DNA from: Cupriavidus phytohabitans
Lineage (GTDB): Bacteria > Pseudomonadota > Gammaproteobacteria > Burkholderiales > Burkholderiaceae
DNA: 64,000 nt
Direction: 5' to 3'
Assembly (NCBI RefSeq): GCF_000426345.1
Contig: NZ_AUFE01000015.1
Coordinates: 1 to 64,000, forward strand
The position numbers were made by a program, and so were the translations under genes. Below are positions 44,141 to 56,198 of this stretch, one piece after another. Under the pieces are notes generated by a model. The model worked only from the letters and a program-made list of their open reading frames with translations, was not told where the DNA came from and searched no databases. The number at the start of each line of letters is the position of its first letter. The stretch's first letter is position 1.

Positions 44141-45824
44141 GCGGCGGCCTGTTGTTCGTTGTGTTCGTTGTTGCCGGCGCCGGAGCCGGCGTTGGCGCTG
44201 TCGGCGCTGTCGGTGCGGATGACGCCGCTGTCGCAGCGGATCACGCGGTCGGCCACGTGGAAATAGCGGTCGTCGTGGCTGACCGCGACGATGGTCTTGC
44301 CGCTGCGCTTGAGTTCCGGCAGCAGCGATTCATAGAAGTAGGCGCGGAATACCGGGTCCTGGTCGGCGGCCCATTCGTCAAGCAGCAGCACCGGCCGTGC
44401 CTCGACATAGGCCGCCAGCAGCGCCAGCCGCTTGCGCTGGCCCTGCGACAGCTGCGTGGTCGACAGCAGGTCGTCGCGGATCGAGACCTTGTGGTCCATG
44501 TGCAGCCGCTTGAGGAAAGCACTGGCAACCGCGGCGTCGAACTTGCCGTCCGGGCCAACGAGCCGCGCAAACAGATGCGCGTTGGAGAACACGGTGGCGA
44601 AATGGCTGCGGTACCAGGGCAGTTGCGCCGCGCCTACCGTGGTGCCGCCCAGCGACACACTGCCGTCCGTGGGCTGGTACAGGCCCGCCAGCAGCTTCAT
44701 CAGCGTCGATTTGCCGCTGCCGTTGCCGCCGACGATGAACACGGTCTCGCCGGCGGCCAGCGTCAGCGACACCGGGCCAAGCCGGAAGCCACGCTCGTCG
44801 CCCTGCCCCGGGTAGTCGTAGCGCACGTCCCGCAGCGCAAGCAGCGGCGTCCCAGGCGCCGGCGCCATGGCGGTGGCGTTGTCGCTGGCATGCAGCGCAA
44901 AGTCCTCGGTGTACGGCGCCAGCCGCAGCGTGTCGATCTTGCGCAGCGCGACGTTGCCGGTCATCAGGATCGGCAGCGTGCCGACCAGGTCGTTCAGCGG
45001 CATGCGCAGGAACATCAGCACCAGCACGAAGGCGGTGATGCGCTCGCGGGCAATGCCCAGCGCATCGCCGGCGATAAAGATCGCGCAGGCGAGCCCCAGG
45101 ATCAGCGCCGCGGTGAACGACAGGCTCAGCACCCAGTAGCGGTCGGCACGAACTTCATGCGCGCGCGCAAACTCGGCGGCGGGCTCGAAGTCGCGCTGGT
45201 AGAAACTCTGCTTGCGCCAGGCGTTCAGCGCCAGCTCGTAGCGGCCATCGATGGCGCCCTGGTAGCCGGCGTAGAGGCGGTCGTCGGTGTCGCGCACGGC
45301 CTTCATCAGGCCGCGCATGCGCAGCACCCAGCGCTGCGCCAGCAGCACGCCGCCGCCCAGCACCACGGCGCCGAGCACGAACAGCTGCCACGACAGCCAG
45401 CCCAGGTACAACAGGCCGCCCACCACCAGCACGCCGTTGTAGAACACGAACGGCACGCGGTTGAAGGCCATGCCGATCGAGGCGATGTCCTTGGTCAGCG
45501 TGGCATAGACGGTCGGGCCGCCGATCGCTTCCAGGCGCTCGACGTCGGTATCGAGCACGCGCTTGAGCATGCGCATGCGCATGTCGTAGACCACGCGGTG
45601 GCCCAGCGCGGTCAGCAGCGCCTGCGAGCCGAAGCCGCAGCCGAACAAGACGGCCAGCAGGCCCAGCAGGATGCCGATGCGGCCAGCTTCAAGCGCAGCC
45701 GGCGCGGCAATCATGCGGTTGATCTCGGCGATCAGCGCGATGCCCGCGAGCGCGCTGCAGGTACCCGCGGCCAGCGCCAGCAACAGCAGGCCGCCAAAGC
45801 GGCGGCGCAATGACAGGAACAGGT

Positions 45825-45828
<4 letters not shown>
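44137..45828 (-). CDS. PvdE/SyrD-type cyclic-peptide ABC exporter
   Basis: A 563-residue fused ABC half-transporter. Six helices lie in the first 320 residues. The nucleotide-binding domain has Walker A GGNGSGKST, signature LSQGQRKRLAL, Walker B PVLLLDEWAADQDP and switch His in VSHDD. This matches PvdE-type exporters that move siderophore precursors to the periplasm. The start is GTG at 45828 inside the NRPS-4 stop (GTGA), giving tight coupling. The C-terminal tail is Ser/Asn/Ala-rich. It probably exports the finished or nearly finished peptide. Confidence 0.92.
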
Positions 45829-49049
<3,221 letters not shown>

Positions 49050-49219
49050 CGGGTCTTCTCCGGAGCGGCGATGCGGGCGTTGCTGGCCTGCCTGCCTCGG
49101 CCCACGCGGGCCCGCCTTGGACCAGGCATGGCCGCAAGCGCTTCGCCGCCGCGCAGATGCCTCCGCCGGCTTTGAGGAAAGCGCCCGGGTTCGGGATTGT
49201 CTTTACATATGCAATTGCG

Positions 49220-49249
49220 AATATACCTGATAATCATTCTCATCTTCAA
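49220..49249 (-). promoter_or_regulatory. Fur-box promoter of the NRPS-4/export/uptake unit
   Basis: On the minus strand the -35 element TTGAAG (49249-49244) and the -10 element TATATT (49225-49220) are spaced by 18 bases. In the spacer, TGATAATCATTCTCA (49228-49242, plus strand) matches the 15-base Fur core TGATAATCATTATCA at 14 positions. Bound Fur would cover both the minus-strand promoter and the start region of the divergent fhuF-type gene, so both should be iron-repressed. Confidence 0.85.
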
Positions 49250-49257
49250 CTATAAAG

Positions 49258-50061
49258 ATGGCGTTGAATACACAAAAACAACGCCGTTCAGGGTTGTCTC
49301 TCTTGTCTGCTCTGCTACCGCTACCGTTGTTGCTTGGACTGTTTCCAGGCCCTCTGCGCCAATACGCCGAAGCCGTGGTGGCCGGTCCTTCCGCGCCCGC
49401 GGACATCGCCGTCGCCATGCTCGGCCCGACGCCGGCAAACCCCTTGTCCTGGGCGCTGCAGGCCAGCGCCGCGCACCACGGCAGCGACGATGCGCGCGTG
49501 ACCGGTTCGGTCTGGGCGCGGCATGGTTTCTCGTCGCTGCTGCCCGGCGTGGTGGCCGCCGCCGCGCTGGCGCACCACGTGCTGCCGCTGCGCGACGCCG
49601 CGATCCGGCCCGATGGGCACGGCCGCGCAGTGACGCTGTTGTTGCCGCATGGCGGCGAGGCACTGCACGGCGCCCCGCCGCAGCAGCGCTACGGCGCGCT
49701 GCTGGATGACCTGCTGGTGCCGCTGGTGCAGGCGCTGGCTTCGGCCAGCGGCGCGTCGCCGCGGCTGCTGTGGGCCAATGCCGGTGCCGTTGTCGCCGAG
49801 GTGTTCCGCCATGCGCCCGCCCTGCTCCGGCCGGGCCTGCCTGCCACCGGGGCCACGCTGGCGCAGGATGCCGCGTGGCTGATGGACACCCGCACCCGCC
49901 CCGACGGCCGCGACAACCCGCTGCATGCGCCGATGCGCGCGCACCGCGTGACCCGCGACGGCACCACCACCACGCTGTGGCTGCGCCGGCTGTGCTGCCT
50001 GCGCTACCGGGTGCACGGCTTCCCGTTGTGCGGCGACTGCCCGCGCCAGTTGCTGCGCTGA
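49258..50061 (+). CDS. FhuF-type siderophore-iron reductase
   Basis: A 267-residue protein ending with the [2Fe-2S] motif of FhuF reductases: RLCCLRYRVHGFPLCGDC, a C-C-x10-C-x2-C pattern. The rest has few recognisable blocks (LLWANAGAVVAEVFRH), as usual for the family. By family knowledge it reduces ferric siderophores in the cytosol to release Fe(II). The gene is the only plus-strand one in the siderophore region, divergent from NRPS-4 across the Fur box and convergent with NRPS-3. The ATG at 49258 lies seven bases after a TATAAA sequence; a later start is possible. Confidence 0.85.
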   Translation: MALNTQKQRRSGLSLLSALLPLPLLLGLFPGPLRQYAEAVVAGPSAPADIAVAMLGPTPANPLSWALQASAAHHGSDDARVTGSVWARHGFSSLLPGVVAAAALAHHVLPLRDAAIRPDGHGRAVTLLLPHGGEALHGAPPQQRYGALLDDLLVPLVQALASASGASPRLLWANAGAVVAEVFRHAPALLRPGLPATGATLAQDAAWLMDTRTRPDGRDNPLHAPMRAHRVTRDGTTTTLWLRRLCCLRYRVHGFPLCGDCPRQLLR

Positions 50062-50080
50062 GGCCATCGCCCCCTGCCAC

Positions 50081-50130
50081 GCCACCTGCACCACCTGCAC
50101 CACCTGCACCACCTGCGCCACCTGCGCCAC
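50081..50130. repeat. Tandem 9-bp repeats between convergent genes
   Basis: About six consecutive nine-base units of the form RCCACCTGC fill the 69-base gap between the stop codons of the fhuF-type gene and NRPS-3. They do not form a hairpin terminator. They may vary in copy number between strains by slippage. Confidence 0.75.
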
Positions 50131-53100
50131 CTACGCCGCCAGCGCACTGGCGCGGCCCTCGCTGCCGCCGGCGATGCGTGCCGGCAGCTCGGCCAGCGTG
50201 GCATCGGCCAGTGCCGGCAGGGCCAGCAACAGCGCCATGCATTGCCCTGCGAGGTCCTGCGCGGCGGGGTGGCCGAGCGCAGCCGTGTCGTATTCCACGC
50301 GCAGCGTCAGCGTTTCGCGCGGGATCACGATGGCGGTCACGGGGTAGCTCATCTGGCCCCGGTTGTCGACGTCGCTGAAGCGCAGCGCGCCGCGCTCGGT
50401 TTCGCGCAGCGTGCTGTCGACCGGGTAGTTCTCGTAGATCAGCATGGTGTCGAACGGCGCCTGCGCCGTGTCGTCACTGCCTGCGGCCCAGGATTGCAGC
50501 CACGCCGGCGGCGCGTGCTCGGTCTCGCGCAAGGCCAGGTTGTCGGCCTGCAGCGCCGGCAGCCAGTCGGCGACGCGCAGCGTGTCGGGCAAGTCCTGCA
50601 CCAGCGGCAGCGTGCTGGCCAGCAGGCCCATGATGGCTTCGATGCCGGACAGTTCCGCCGAGCGTCCCGAACCCACCACTGCCATGCCGACAGTGCGGGC
50701 GCCGGTTGCCTGGCGCAGCGCCAGCAGCCAGGCGGCCTGCACCAGCGTGTTGACGGTGACGAGCTGGCGGCTGGCGAAGGCGGCCAGCGTGCGCAGCGCG
50801 TCGGCCGGCACCACGTGCTCGACGGCACCCATGCACTGGCCCCGCTGGCCGCGCTGCGCGGGCGCGATATCGCGGGTGATCCGCACCGGCTGCCGTTGCA
50901 GCGGCGCCAGCCGCGTTTCCCAGTGCTCCTCCGCGCCGGGCTGCGCCTGCTGCCACGCCACGTAGCGGCGCAGCGACGAAGCCGCCTGCGCAGGCTGTTC
51001 ACCGTCGTAGCCGCGCAGCACTTCACCAAGCAGCCGCGACATGCTCCAGCCATCCAGCAGCAGGTGGTGCCAGGTCCAGAGGAAGCGCCACGCGTCGTCG
51101 GCAATGCGCACCAGCGTCAGCCGCATCAGCGGTGCGCGCCCAGGGTCGAAGGGTCGGCGGAATTCCGCCTCGCACAGCCCCTGCCATTCCGTATCCTCGG
51201 CGGCGGACCGGGGCCGGCTGCCGCGCGCGCGCCAGTCGTGGCGGGTGACCGGAAGTTGCGCCTGGACGGGCACCACCAGCAGAGGCTCGGCTCCGTCGGG
51301 CGCTTGCAGCCAGGCCACGCGCGCGCGCAGAACCGGATGGCGCTGCATCGCCGCCTGCCATGCCGCGACCATGCGCTCGACATCGAGCCCATCCATGGTC
51401 GCCTGCACCTGCACCATGTATGCCGGGGAGCCCGGATGGCGGGCGCCATGGCACACCATACCGCGCTGCATCGGCGTCGGCCGCCAGATGTCCTCGATCT
51501 CCTCCGCGGGCAGCGCCAGCGCGTCCAGCTGCGCTTGCGACAAGCCGCTGGCCGGCACATCCGACGGCGTCAGCCGCGTGGCGGTTTGCGCCACGCAATG
51601 CGACACCACCTCGCGCAAGGCCTGGGCGATGCGCGCCAGCAGCGCGTCGATGGTGGCCTCGCGGAACTGGCCGCCGCGATACGTGCAGCGGAATTGCAGG
51701 CAGCCATGCTGGACCCGGCCATCGAAGGCCAGCGGTGCCGGCAACGGGATTTCGGCGGACACGCCGCTGCCGGTGTCCTCCGCCACCGCCTGCCAGTCGC
51801 CCGCCCCGGCACGCAAGCTGCCGTCGAACTGGCCCAGGTAGTTGAACAGCACCTGTGGCGCGGCTACGGCGGACCCGAGCACGCCGTAGCCCAGTCCTTG
51901 CCGCGGCACCGCGCGCAGGGCTTCCTTGACGCCCGCGATAGTGTCGCCAAGGTCATCGACGCTGGCCAGGCGCACCGGCCAGATGCTGGTGAACCACCCG
52001 ACCGTGCGGCTGAGATCGAGCGCGGTGCCCGCCGCTTCGGCTTCGCGCCCGTGGCCCTCGACATGGATGCGGATCTCGTCGCGGCCGGTGAAGGCGCACA
52101 GCGCGCGCGCGAAACCCGCCAGCAACAGGTCGTTGACGCCAGTGCGGTAGGCAGCGTGGGCGCGCCGCAGCAAGGCGCCGGTGGTGGCCGCGTCGAGCGC
52201 GAAGCTGGCCGTGCGGGCGCCATCGGTGCGAGGCTGCGACGCCTCGGGTGCATCGGCCGGCAGGGCGAGATCGCCCTCTGCCACCGTGTGCCAGTAAGCG
52301 CCTTCGCCGGCAAACACCGCGCGCGCCGGGCCGGCCAGCGTGCGGCTCCATGCGGCATAGCTGGCGGCGACCGCAGCCAGCGCCGGCACCTGCCCGGCCA
52401 GCCGCGCCGCGTATGCCGCCTGCAGGTCTTCCAGCACGATGCGCCACGACACGCCGTCCACCACAAGGTGATGGCAGACCAGCAACAATCGCTCGCTGCC
52501 GTCGGCAATGCGCAGTTGCAATGCGCGCAGCAGCGGGCCGTGCTCGATATCCAGCTTTCCCTGCTCGGCGTCGCAGGCAGCGGTGATCGCCGCCGCGTCG
52601 GGCGCGTCGGCCGTCGTCAGCACGAACGCATCGGCAGCCTCCGCAACGGCCTGCTGGCGCCAGCCATCTTCGCCATCGCTGAAGCGCAAGCGCAGCGCCG
52701 CGTGATGGCCGGCCACGTCTGCCAGCGCGGCGCGCAACGCCGCCGTATCGATGGCCGACTGCGACTGCAGCAGTACCGACTGGTTGAAGCGGTTGCGCGC
52801 GGCCGCGGCCAGCGGCTGGGCGAGGAACGCGCGCTGCACCGGCGTCAGCGGCGCCGCGCCGTGTTCCGCGGCGTCATTGGCGGCCTCCCCCTCCGCCACA
52901 TCCACGCGCTGCGCCACCCGCGCCAGCGCCGCCACGGTCTGGTGCTCGAACACCTGGCGCGGGGTCAGCCGCCAGCCCTGCAGCCGGGCGCGCGCGACGA
53001 TCTGGAGGCTCAGGATCGAGTCGCCGCCGAGCGCGAAGAAGTTGTCGTGCAAGCCAACCTGCGCGATGCCGAGCACGTCCGCCCAGACCGCCGCCAGCAT

Positions 53101-56100
53101 CCGCTCGGGCGCCGACACCGGCGCTGCGTAGGCGGCCTCGGCCTGCCACTGCGGCTCGGGCAGCGCGCGCCGGTCGAGCTTGCCGTTGGGGGTGACCGGC
53201 AGGCTGTCGAGGCGCAGCACCGCGGCCGGCACCATGTAGTCGGGCAAGGCCGCGGCAAGCGCGCTGCGCAGCGCTTCGGCCTGCACCGTGGCCGGCGCGG
53301 CCACGTAGCCGACCAGCCGGGTGCCGGCCGGCGTCTCGTGCGGCAGCACCACCGCCTGGCGCACGTCGGGCTGGGCCAGCAGGTGTGCCTCGATCTCGCC
53401 CAGCTCGATGCGGAAGCCGCGGATCTTGACCTGGTGGTCCTGCCGGCCGAGATACTCGATGCAGCCATCGGGGCGCCAGCGCACCAGGTCGCCGGTGCGG
53501 TACAGGCGCGCCCCGGGCGTGCCGAAGGGATCCGGAATGAAGCGGTCGGCGGTCATGCCGGCGCGGCCGAGGTAGCCGCGCGCCAGCCCTTCGCCGCCGA
53601 GGTAGAGCTCGCCGGGCACGCCAACGGGCACCGGCTCGAGCCGGCTGTCCAGCACGTGCGCGCTGCGCGTGCCGACCGGCCGGCCAATCGGTGCATAGGC
53701 CCCGGTCACCTGCGCGGCGGCTTCGTCCGCCGCGGCCTTCCACACCAGCGGCGTCACCACGGTCTCGGTCGGGCCATAGCCGTTGATGATGTGCTGCGGC
53801 CGCAGCGCCTGCGTCAGCCGCTCCACGCCGGCGCGCGGCATGGCCTCGCCGCCGAAGGAATAGAGCCACAGCGGCGGCGGGTTGCCCTGCGACTCGGCCC
53901 ATGCGGCCAGCTGGTGCAGGTAGCGCGGCGGAAACCCCGCATGCGTGACCGCGTGGCGACCCAGCGCCGCGTAGGTCTGCTCGACGCTCCACAGTGTGTC
54001 GTCGCGCAGCACGATGCTGGCCCCGCTGGCGAGGGGCACCATCCAGCGCTCATGCGCGCCATCGAAGCTGAACGACAGGAAATGGAGCTCGCGGCTGGCC
54101 GCCGTAATGTCGTAGCACGCCGCGGTGGCGACCACATGCATTGCCAGTGGACCGTGAGCCACGGCCACGCCCTTGGGCTGGCCGGTCGAGCCGGAGGTGT
54201 AGATCACGTAGGCCAGCTGCCCGGGATGGATGGGAACGCCGGGGTCATGAGCAGGCCAGTTGGCGTCGTTGCCATCATCCGCCACCAGGACCGGCAGGCC
54301 GGGCATCACCGGGAAGGCGTCGCGCAGCGCGCGCTCGGTCAGCAGCAGTTGCGGCGCAGCATCTTCCTGCATGTCGAGCAGGCGCCGTGCCGGATAGGCG
54401 GGATCGAACGGCACGAAGCAGGCGCCGGCCTTGAGCACCGCCATCAGCGCCACCAGCATGCGCGGCGAACGGTTCAGCGCCACGCCGACGCGGCACTCGG
54501 CGCCGATGCCTTGCGCGACCAGCCGGTGCGCCAGCCGGTTGGCCTGGCGTTCAAGCTCGCCATGGGTCAGGATGTCGTCGCCATACAGCACCGCCGGTGC
54601 AGCCGGCGCGCGGCGCGCGTGCGCGGCCACCTGCGCATGTACGGCCACGAACGGCGTTGCCGGACAGTCGGGCTGGCTCCATCGTGCCAGTGCGGCGCGC
54701 TCGGCGTCGGCGAGCAGCACCGCGGTGCCGGGCGTGGTCGCCGGATCGGCCGCGAAGGCCTGCAGCAAGCGCACATAATGCCCCGCCATGCGCGCCACGG
54801 TAGCGGCATCGAACAGGTCGGCCGCGTAGGCAATGCGGCCGCACAGGCTGCCATCGGCCAGTTCGGCCGTGGCCAGGCTCAGCTCGAAGCGCGCGGTGGT
54901 GACCGGCAGCTCCAGCGACGTGGCGCGCAGCCCCGCCAGTTGCGGCAGTGCCGCGGCGCTGGCGGTGCGATGGTCGAAGGTGACGTTGAACAGCGCCGGC
55001 TGGCCAAGGCTGCGGTCGGGCTGCAGCGCCTCGACCAGCAGGTCGAACGGCAGCGACTGGTGCTCCTGGTCCGCGGCGGCCTGCGTGGCGAGCCGCGCCA
55101 GCAGGTCGGCGAACGGCTGCTCCGGATCGATCTCTGCCCGCATCACCTGCATGTTGACGAAGCAGCCGATCAGCGCCTCGGTCTCGCTGCGCTGGCGGTT
55201 GGCCACCGGCACGCCGATGCGCAGGTCGGACTGGCCGGTATGGCGGCCCAGCAGCACCGCCCAGGCGGCCAGCAGCGCCATGTTCAGCGTTGCATGGCGC
55301 GTGGCGGCAAGCGCGCGCAACGCTTCCGCCAAACCGGCGGGGATGGCGAACACATGCTCCGCGCCCTCGCCGCTGCGCGCGGCGCGGCGCGGGCGGTCGG
55401 CTGGCAGGTCGAGCGCGGCGCCCGCGTCGTCTCCCAGCCGCGCGCGCCAGTAGCCGAGCTGGCGCTGGGCCTCGCCGGCTTCCATCCAGTGGCGCTGCCA
55501 GACGGCATAGTCGGCGTACTGGACCGGCAACGGCGCAAGCTGCGCCCGCGTGCCGCTGGATTCAGCCGCGTAGCAGGCGGCCAGTTCGGCAACAAGGCGG
55601 ACTATCGATGCACCGTCTGCGACGATGTGGTGCAGCACTACCACGAGCACGTGCGACTGCGCGCTCTCGCGGATCAGCGCGACGCGCCACAGCGGCCCGG
55701 CGGCGAGATCGAACGGTTCATGGACCGCGCGCGCGATGGCCGCGTCGACGCCGTCCGAGTCGGCGTCCATGACGGCAAAGGCCGGCGGCAGGTCGTCATG
55801 CATGTGCTGGCAGGCGACGCCGGCAGCATCGGTCGGATAGGTGGTGCGCAGCACTTCATGGCGCGCGCCGATCTGCGCGAACGCGCGGCGCAGCGCCGCG
55901 GTGTCGAGCGAACCCTCGAGCCGGTACACGCCCGGCATGTGATAGGCGGTGCTGGCAGGCTCCAGCTGCTGCAGGAACCACAGGCGCTGCTGCGCATACG
56001 ACAGCGGCAGCGCGCCAGCGCGCGGCGCTGGCACGATGGGCAACGTGGCAAACGCCACGCCTTTGCCGTGCAGCGCGGCCAGGAAGGCGGCGCGTTGCGC

Positions 56101-56163
56101 CGGCTCCAGCCGGGCAAAACGCGCGGCGACTTGTGCGTGCGCGGTACTGAATGCGTCTGACAT
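50131..56163 (-). CDS. NRPS-3: C-A-T-E-C, hydroxyornithine-type code
   Basis: A protein of about 2010 residues. Domains in order: C (HHIVADG near residue 178), A (IYTSGSTGQPKG near 650; the pocket text SFDGAHERW is typical of hydroxyornithine domains), T with FFALGGDSI near 1045, E (HHLVVDGVSW near 1235, RTVGWFTS, NYLGQ) and a final C (HHLLLDGWS near 1705). My hand-read code D-G-E-G-S-G-G-V-T-K resembles N5-hydroxyornithine codes. The E domain should give the D-isomer. The ATG at 56163 is used; a TTG six codons earlier is possible and neither has a clear ribosome binding site. It follows NRPS-2 by 35 bases. Confidence 0.9.
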   Translation of the reverse strand: MSDAFSTAHAQVAARFARLEPAQRAAFLAALHGKGVAFATLPIVPAPRAGALPLSYAQQRLWFLQQLEPASTAYHMPGVYRLEGSLDTAALRRAFAQIGARHEVLRTTYPTDAAGVACQHMHDDLPPAFAVMDADSDGVDAAIARAVHEPFDLAAGPLWRVALIRESAQSHVLVVVLHHIVADGASIVRLVAELAACYAAESSGTRAQLAPLPVQYADYAVWQRHWMEAGEAQRQLGYWRARLGDDAGAALDLPADRPRRAARSGEGAEHVFAIPAGLAEALRALAATRHATLNMALLAAWAVLLGRHTGQSDLRIGVPVANRQRSETEALIGCFVNMQVMRAEIDPEQPFADLLARLATQAAADQEHQSLPFDLLVEALQPDRSLGQPALFNVTFDHRTASAAALPQLAGLRATSLELPVTTARFELSLATAELADGSLCGRIAYAADLFDAATVARMAGHYVRLLQAFAADPATTPGTAVLLADAERAALARWSQPDCPATPFVAVHAQVAAHARRAPAAPAVLYGDDILTHGELERQANRLAHRLVAQGIGAECRVGVALNRSPRMLVALMAVLKAGACFVPFDPAYPARRLLDMQEDAAPQLLLTERALRDAFPVMPGLPVLVADDGNDANWPAHDPGVPIHPGQLAYVIYTSGSTGQPKGVAVAHGPLAMHVVATAACYDITAASRELHFLSFSFDGAHERWMVPLASGASIVLRDDTLWSVEQTYAALGRHAVTHAGFPPRYLHQLAAWAESQGNPPPLWLYSFGGEAMPRAGVERLTQALRPQHIINGYGPTETVVTPLVWKAAADEAAAQVTGAYAPIGRPVGTRSAHVLDSRLEPVPVGVPGELYLGGEGLARGYLGRAGMTADRFIPDPFGTPGARLYRTGDLVRWRPDGCIEYLGRQDHQVKIRGFRIELGEIEAHLLAQPDVRQAVVLPHETPAGTRLVGYVAAPATVQAEALRSALAAALPDYMVPAAVLRLDSLPVTPNGKLDRRALPEPQWQAEAAYAAPVSAPERMLAAVWADVLGIAQVGLHDNFFALGGDSILSLQIVARARLQGWRLTPRQVFEHQTVAALARVAQRVDVAEGEAANDAAEHGAAPLTPVQRAFLAQPLAAAARNRFNQSVLLQSQSAIDTAALRAALADVAGHHAALRLRFSDGEDGWRQQAVAEAADAFVLTTADAPDAAAITAACDAEQGKLDIEHGPLLRALQLRIADGSERLLLVCHHLVVDGVSWRIVLEDLQAAYAARLAGQVPALAAVAASYAAWSRTLAGPARAVFAGEGAYWHTVAEGDLALPADAPEASQPRTDGARTASFALDAATTGALLRRAHAAYRTGVNDLLLAGFARALCAFTGRDEIRIHVEGHGREAEAAGTALDLSRTVGWFTSIWPVRLASVDDLGDTIAGVKEALRAVPRQGLGYGVLGSAVAAPQVLFNYLGQFDGSLRAGAGDWQAVAEDTGSGVSAEIPLPAPLAFDGRVQHGCLQFRCTYRGGQFREATIDALLARIAQALREVVSHCVAQTATRLTPSDVPASGLSQAQLDALALPAEEIEDIWRPTPMQRGMVCHGARHPGSPAYMVQVQATMDGLDVERMVAAWQAAMQRHPVLRARVAWLQAPDGAEPLLVVPVQAQLPVTRHDWRARGSRPRSAAEDTEWQGLCEAEFRRPFDPGRAPLMRLTLVRIADDAWRFLWTWHHLLLDGWSMSRLLGEVLRGYDGEQPAQAASSLRRYVAWQQAQPGAEEHWETRLAPLQRQPVRITRDIAPAQRGQRGQCMGAVEHVVPADALRTLAAFASRQLVTVNTLVQAAWLLALRQATGARTVGMAVVGSGRSAELSGIEAIMGLLASTLPLVQDLPDTLRVADWLPALQADNLALRETEHAPPAWLQSWAAGSDDTAQAPFDTMLIYENYPVDSTLRETERGALRFSDVDNRGQMSYPVTAIVIPRETLTLRVEYDTAALGHPAAQDLAGQCMALLLALPALADATLAELPARIAGGSEGRASALAA

Positions 56164-56198
56164 GGGGGCGGGATCGGTCAATGGATTTCAGGGAGCGC

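Noticed and set aside
49251-49256. TATAAA as -10 element for the fhuF-type gene
   Set aside because: It ends one base before the start codon, so transcription would begin inside the gene unless translation starts later.
50242-56160. A 1972-codon open frame on the plus strand opposite NRPS-3
   Set aside because: It is an Arg/Gln/Ala-rich antisense shadow typical of high-GC DNA. The minus-strand frame has complete NRPS motifs.
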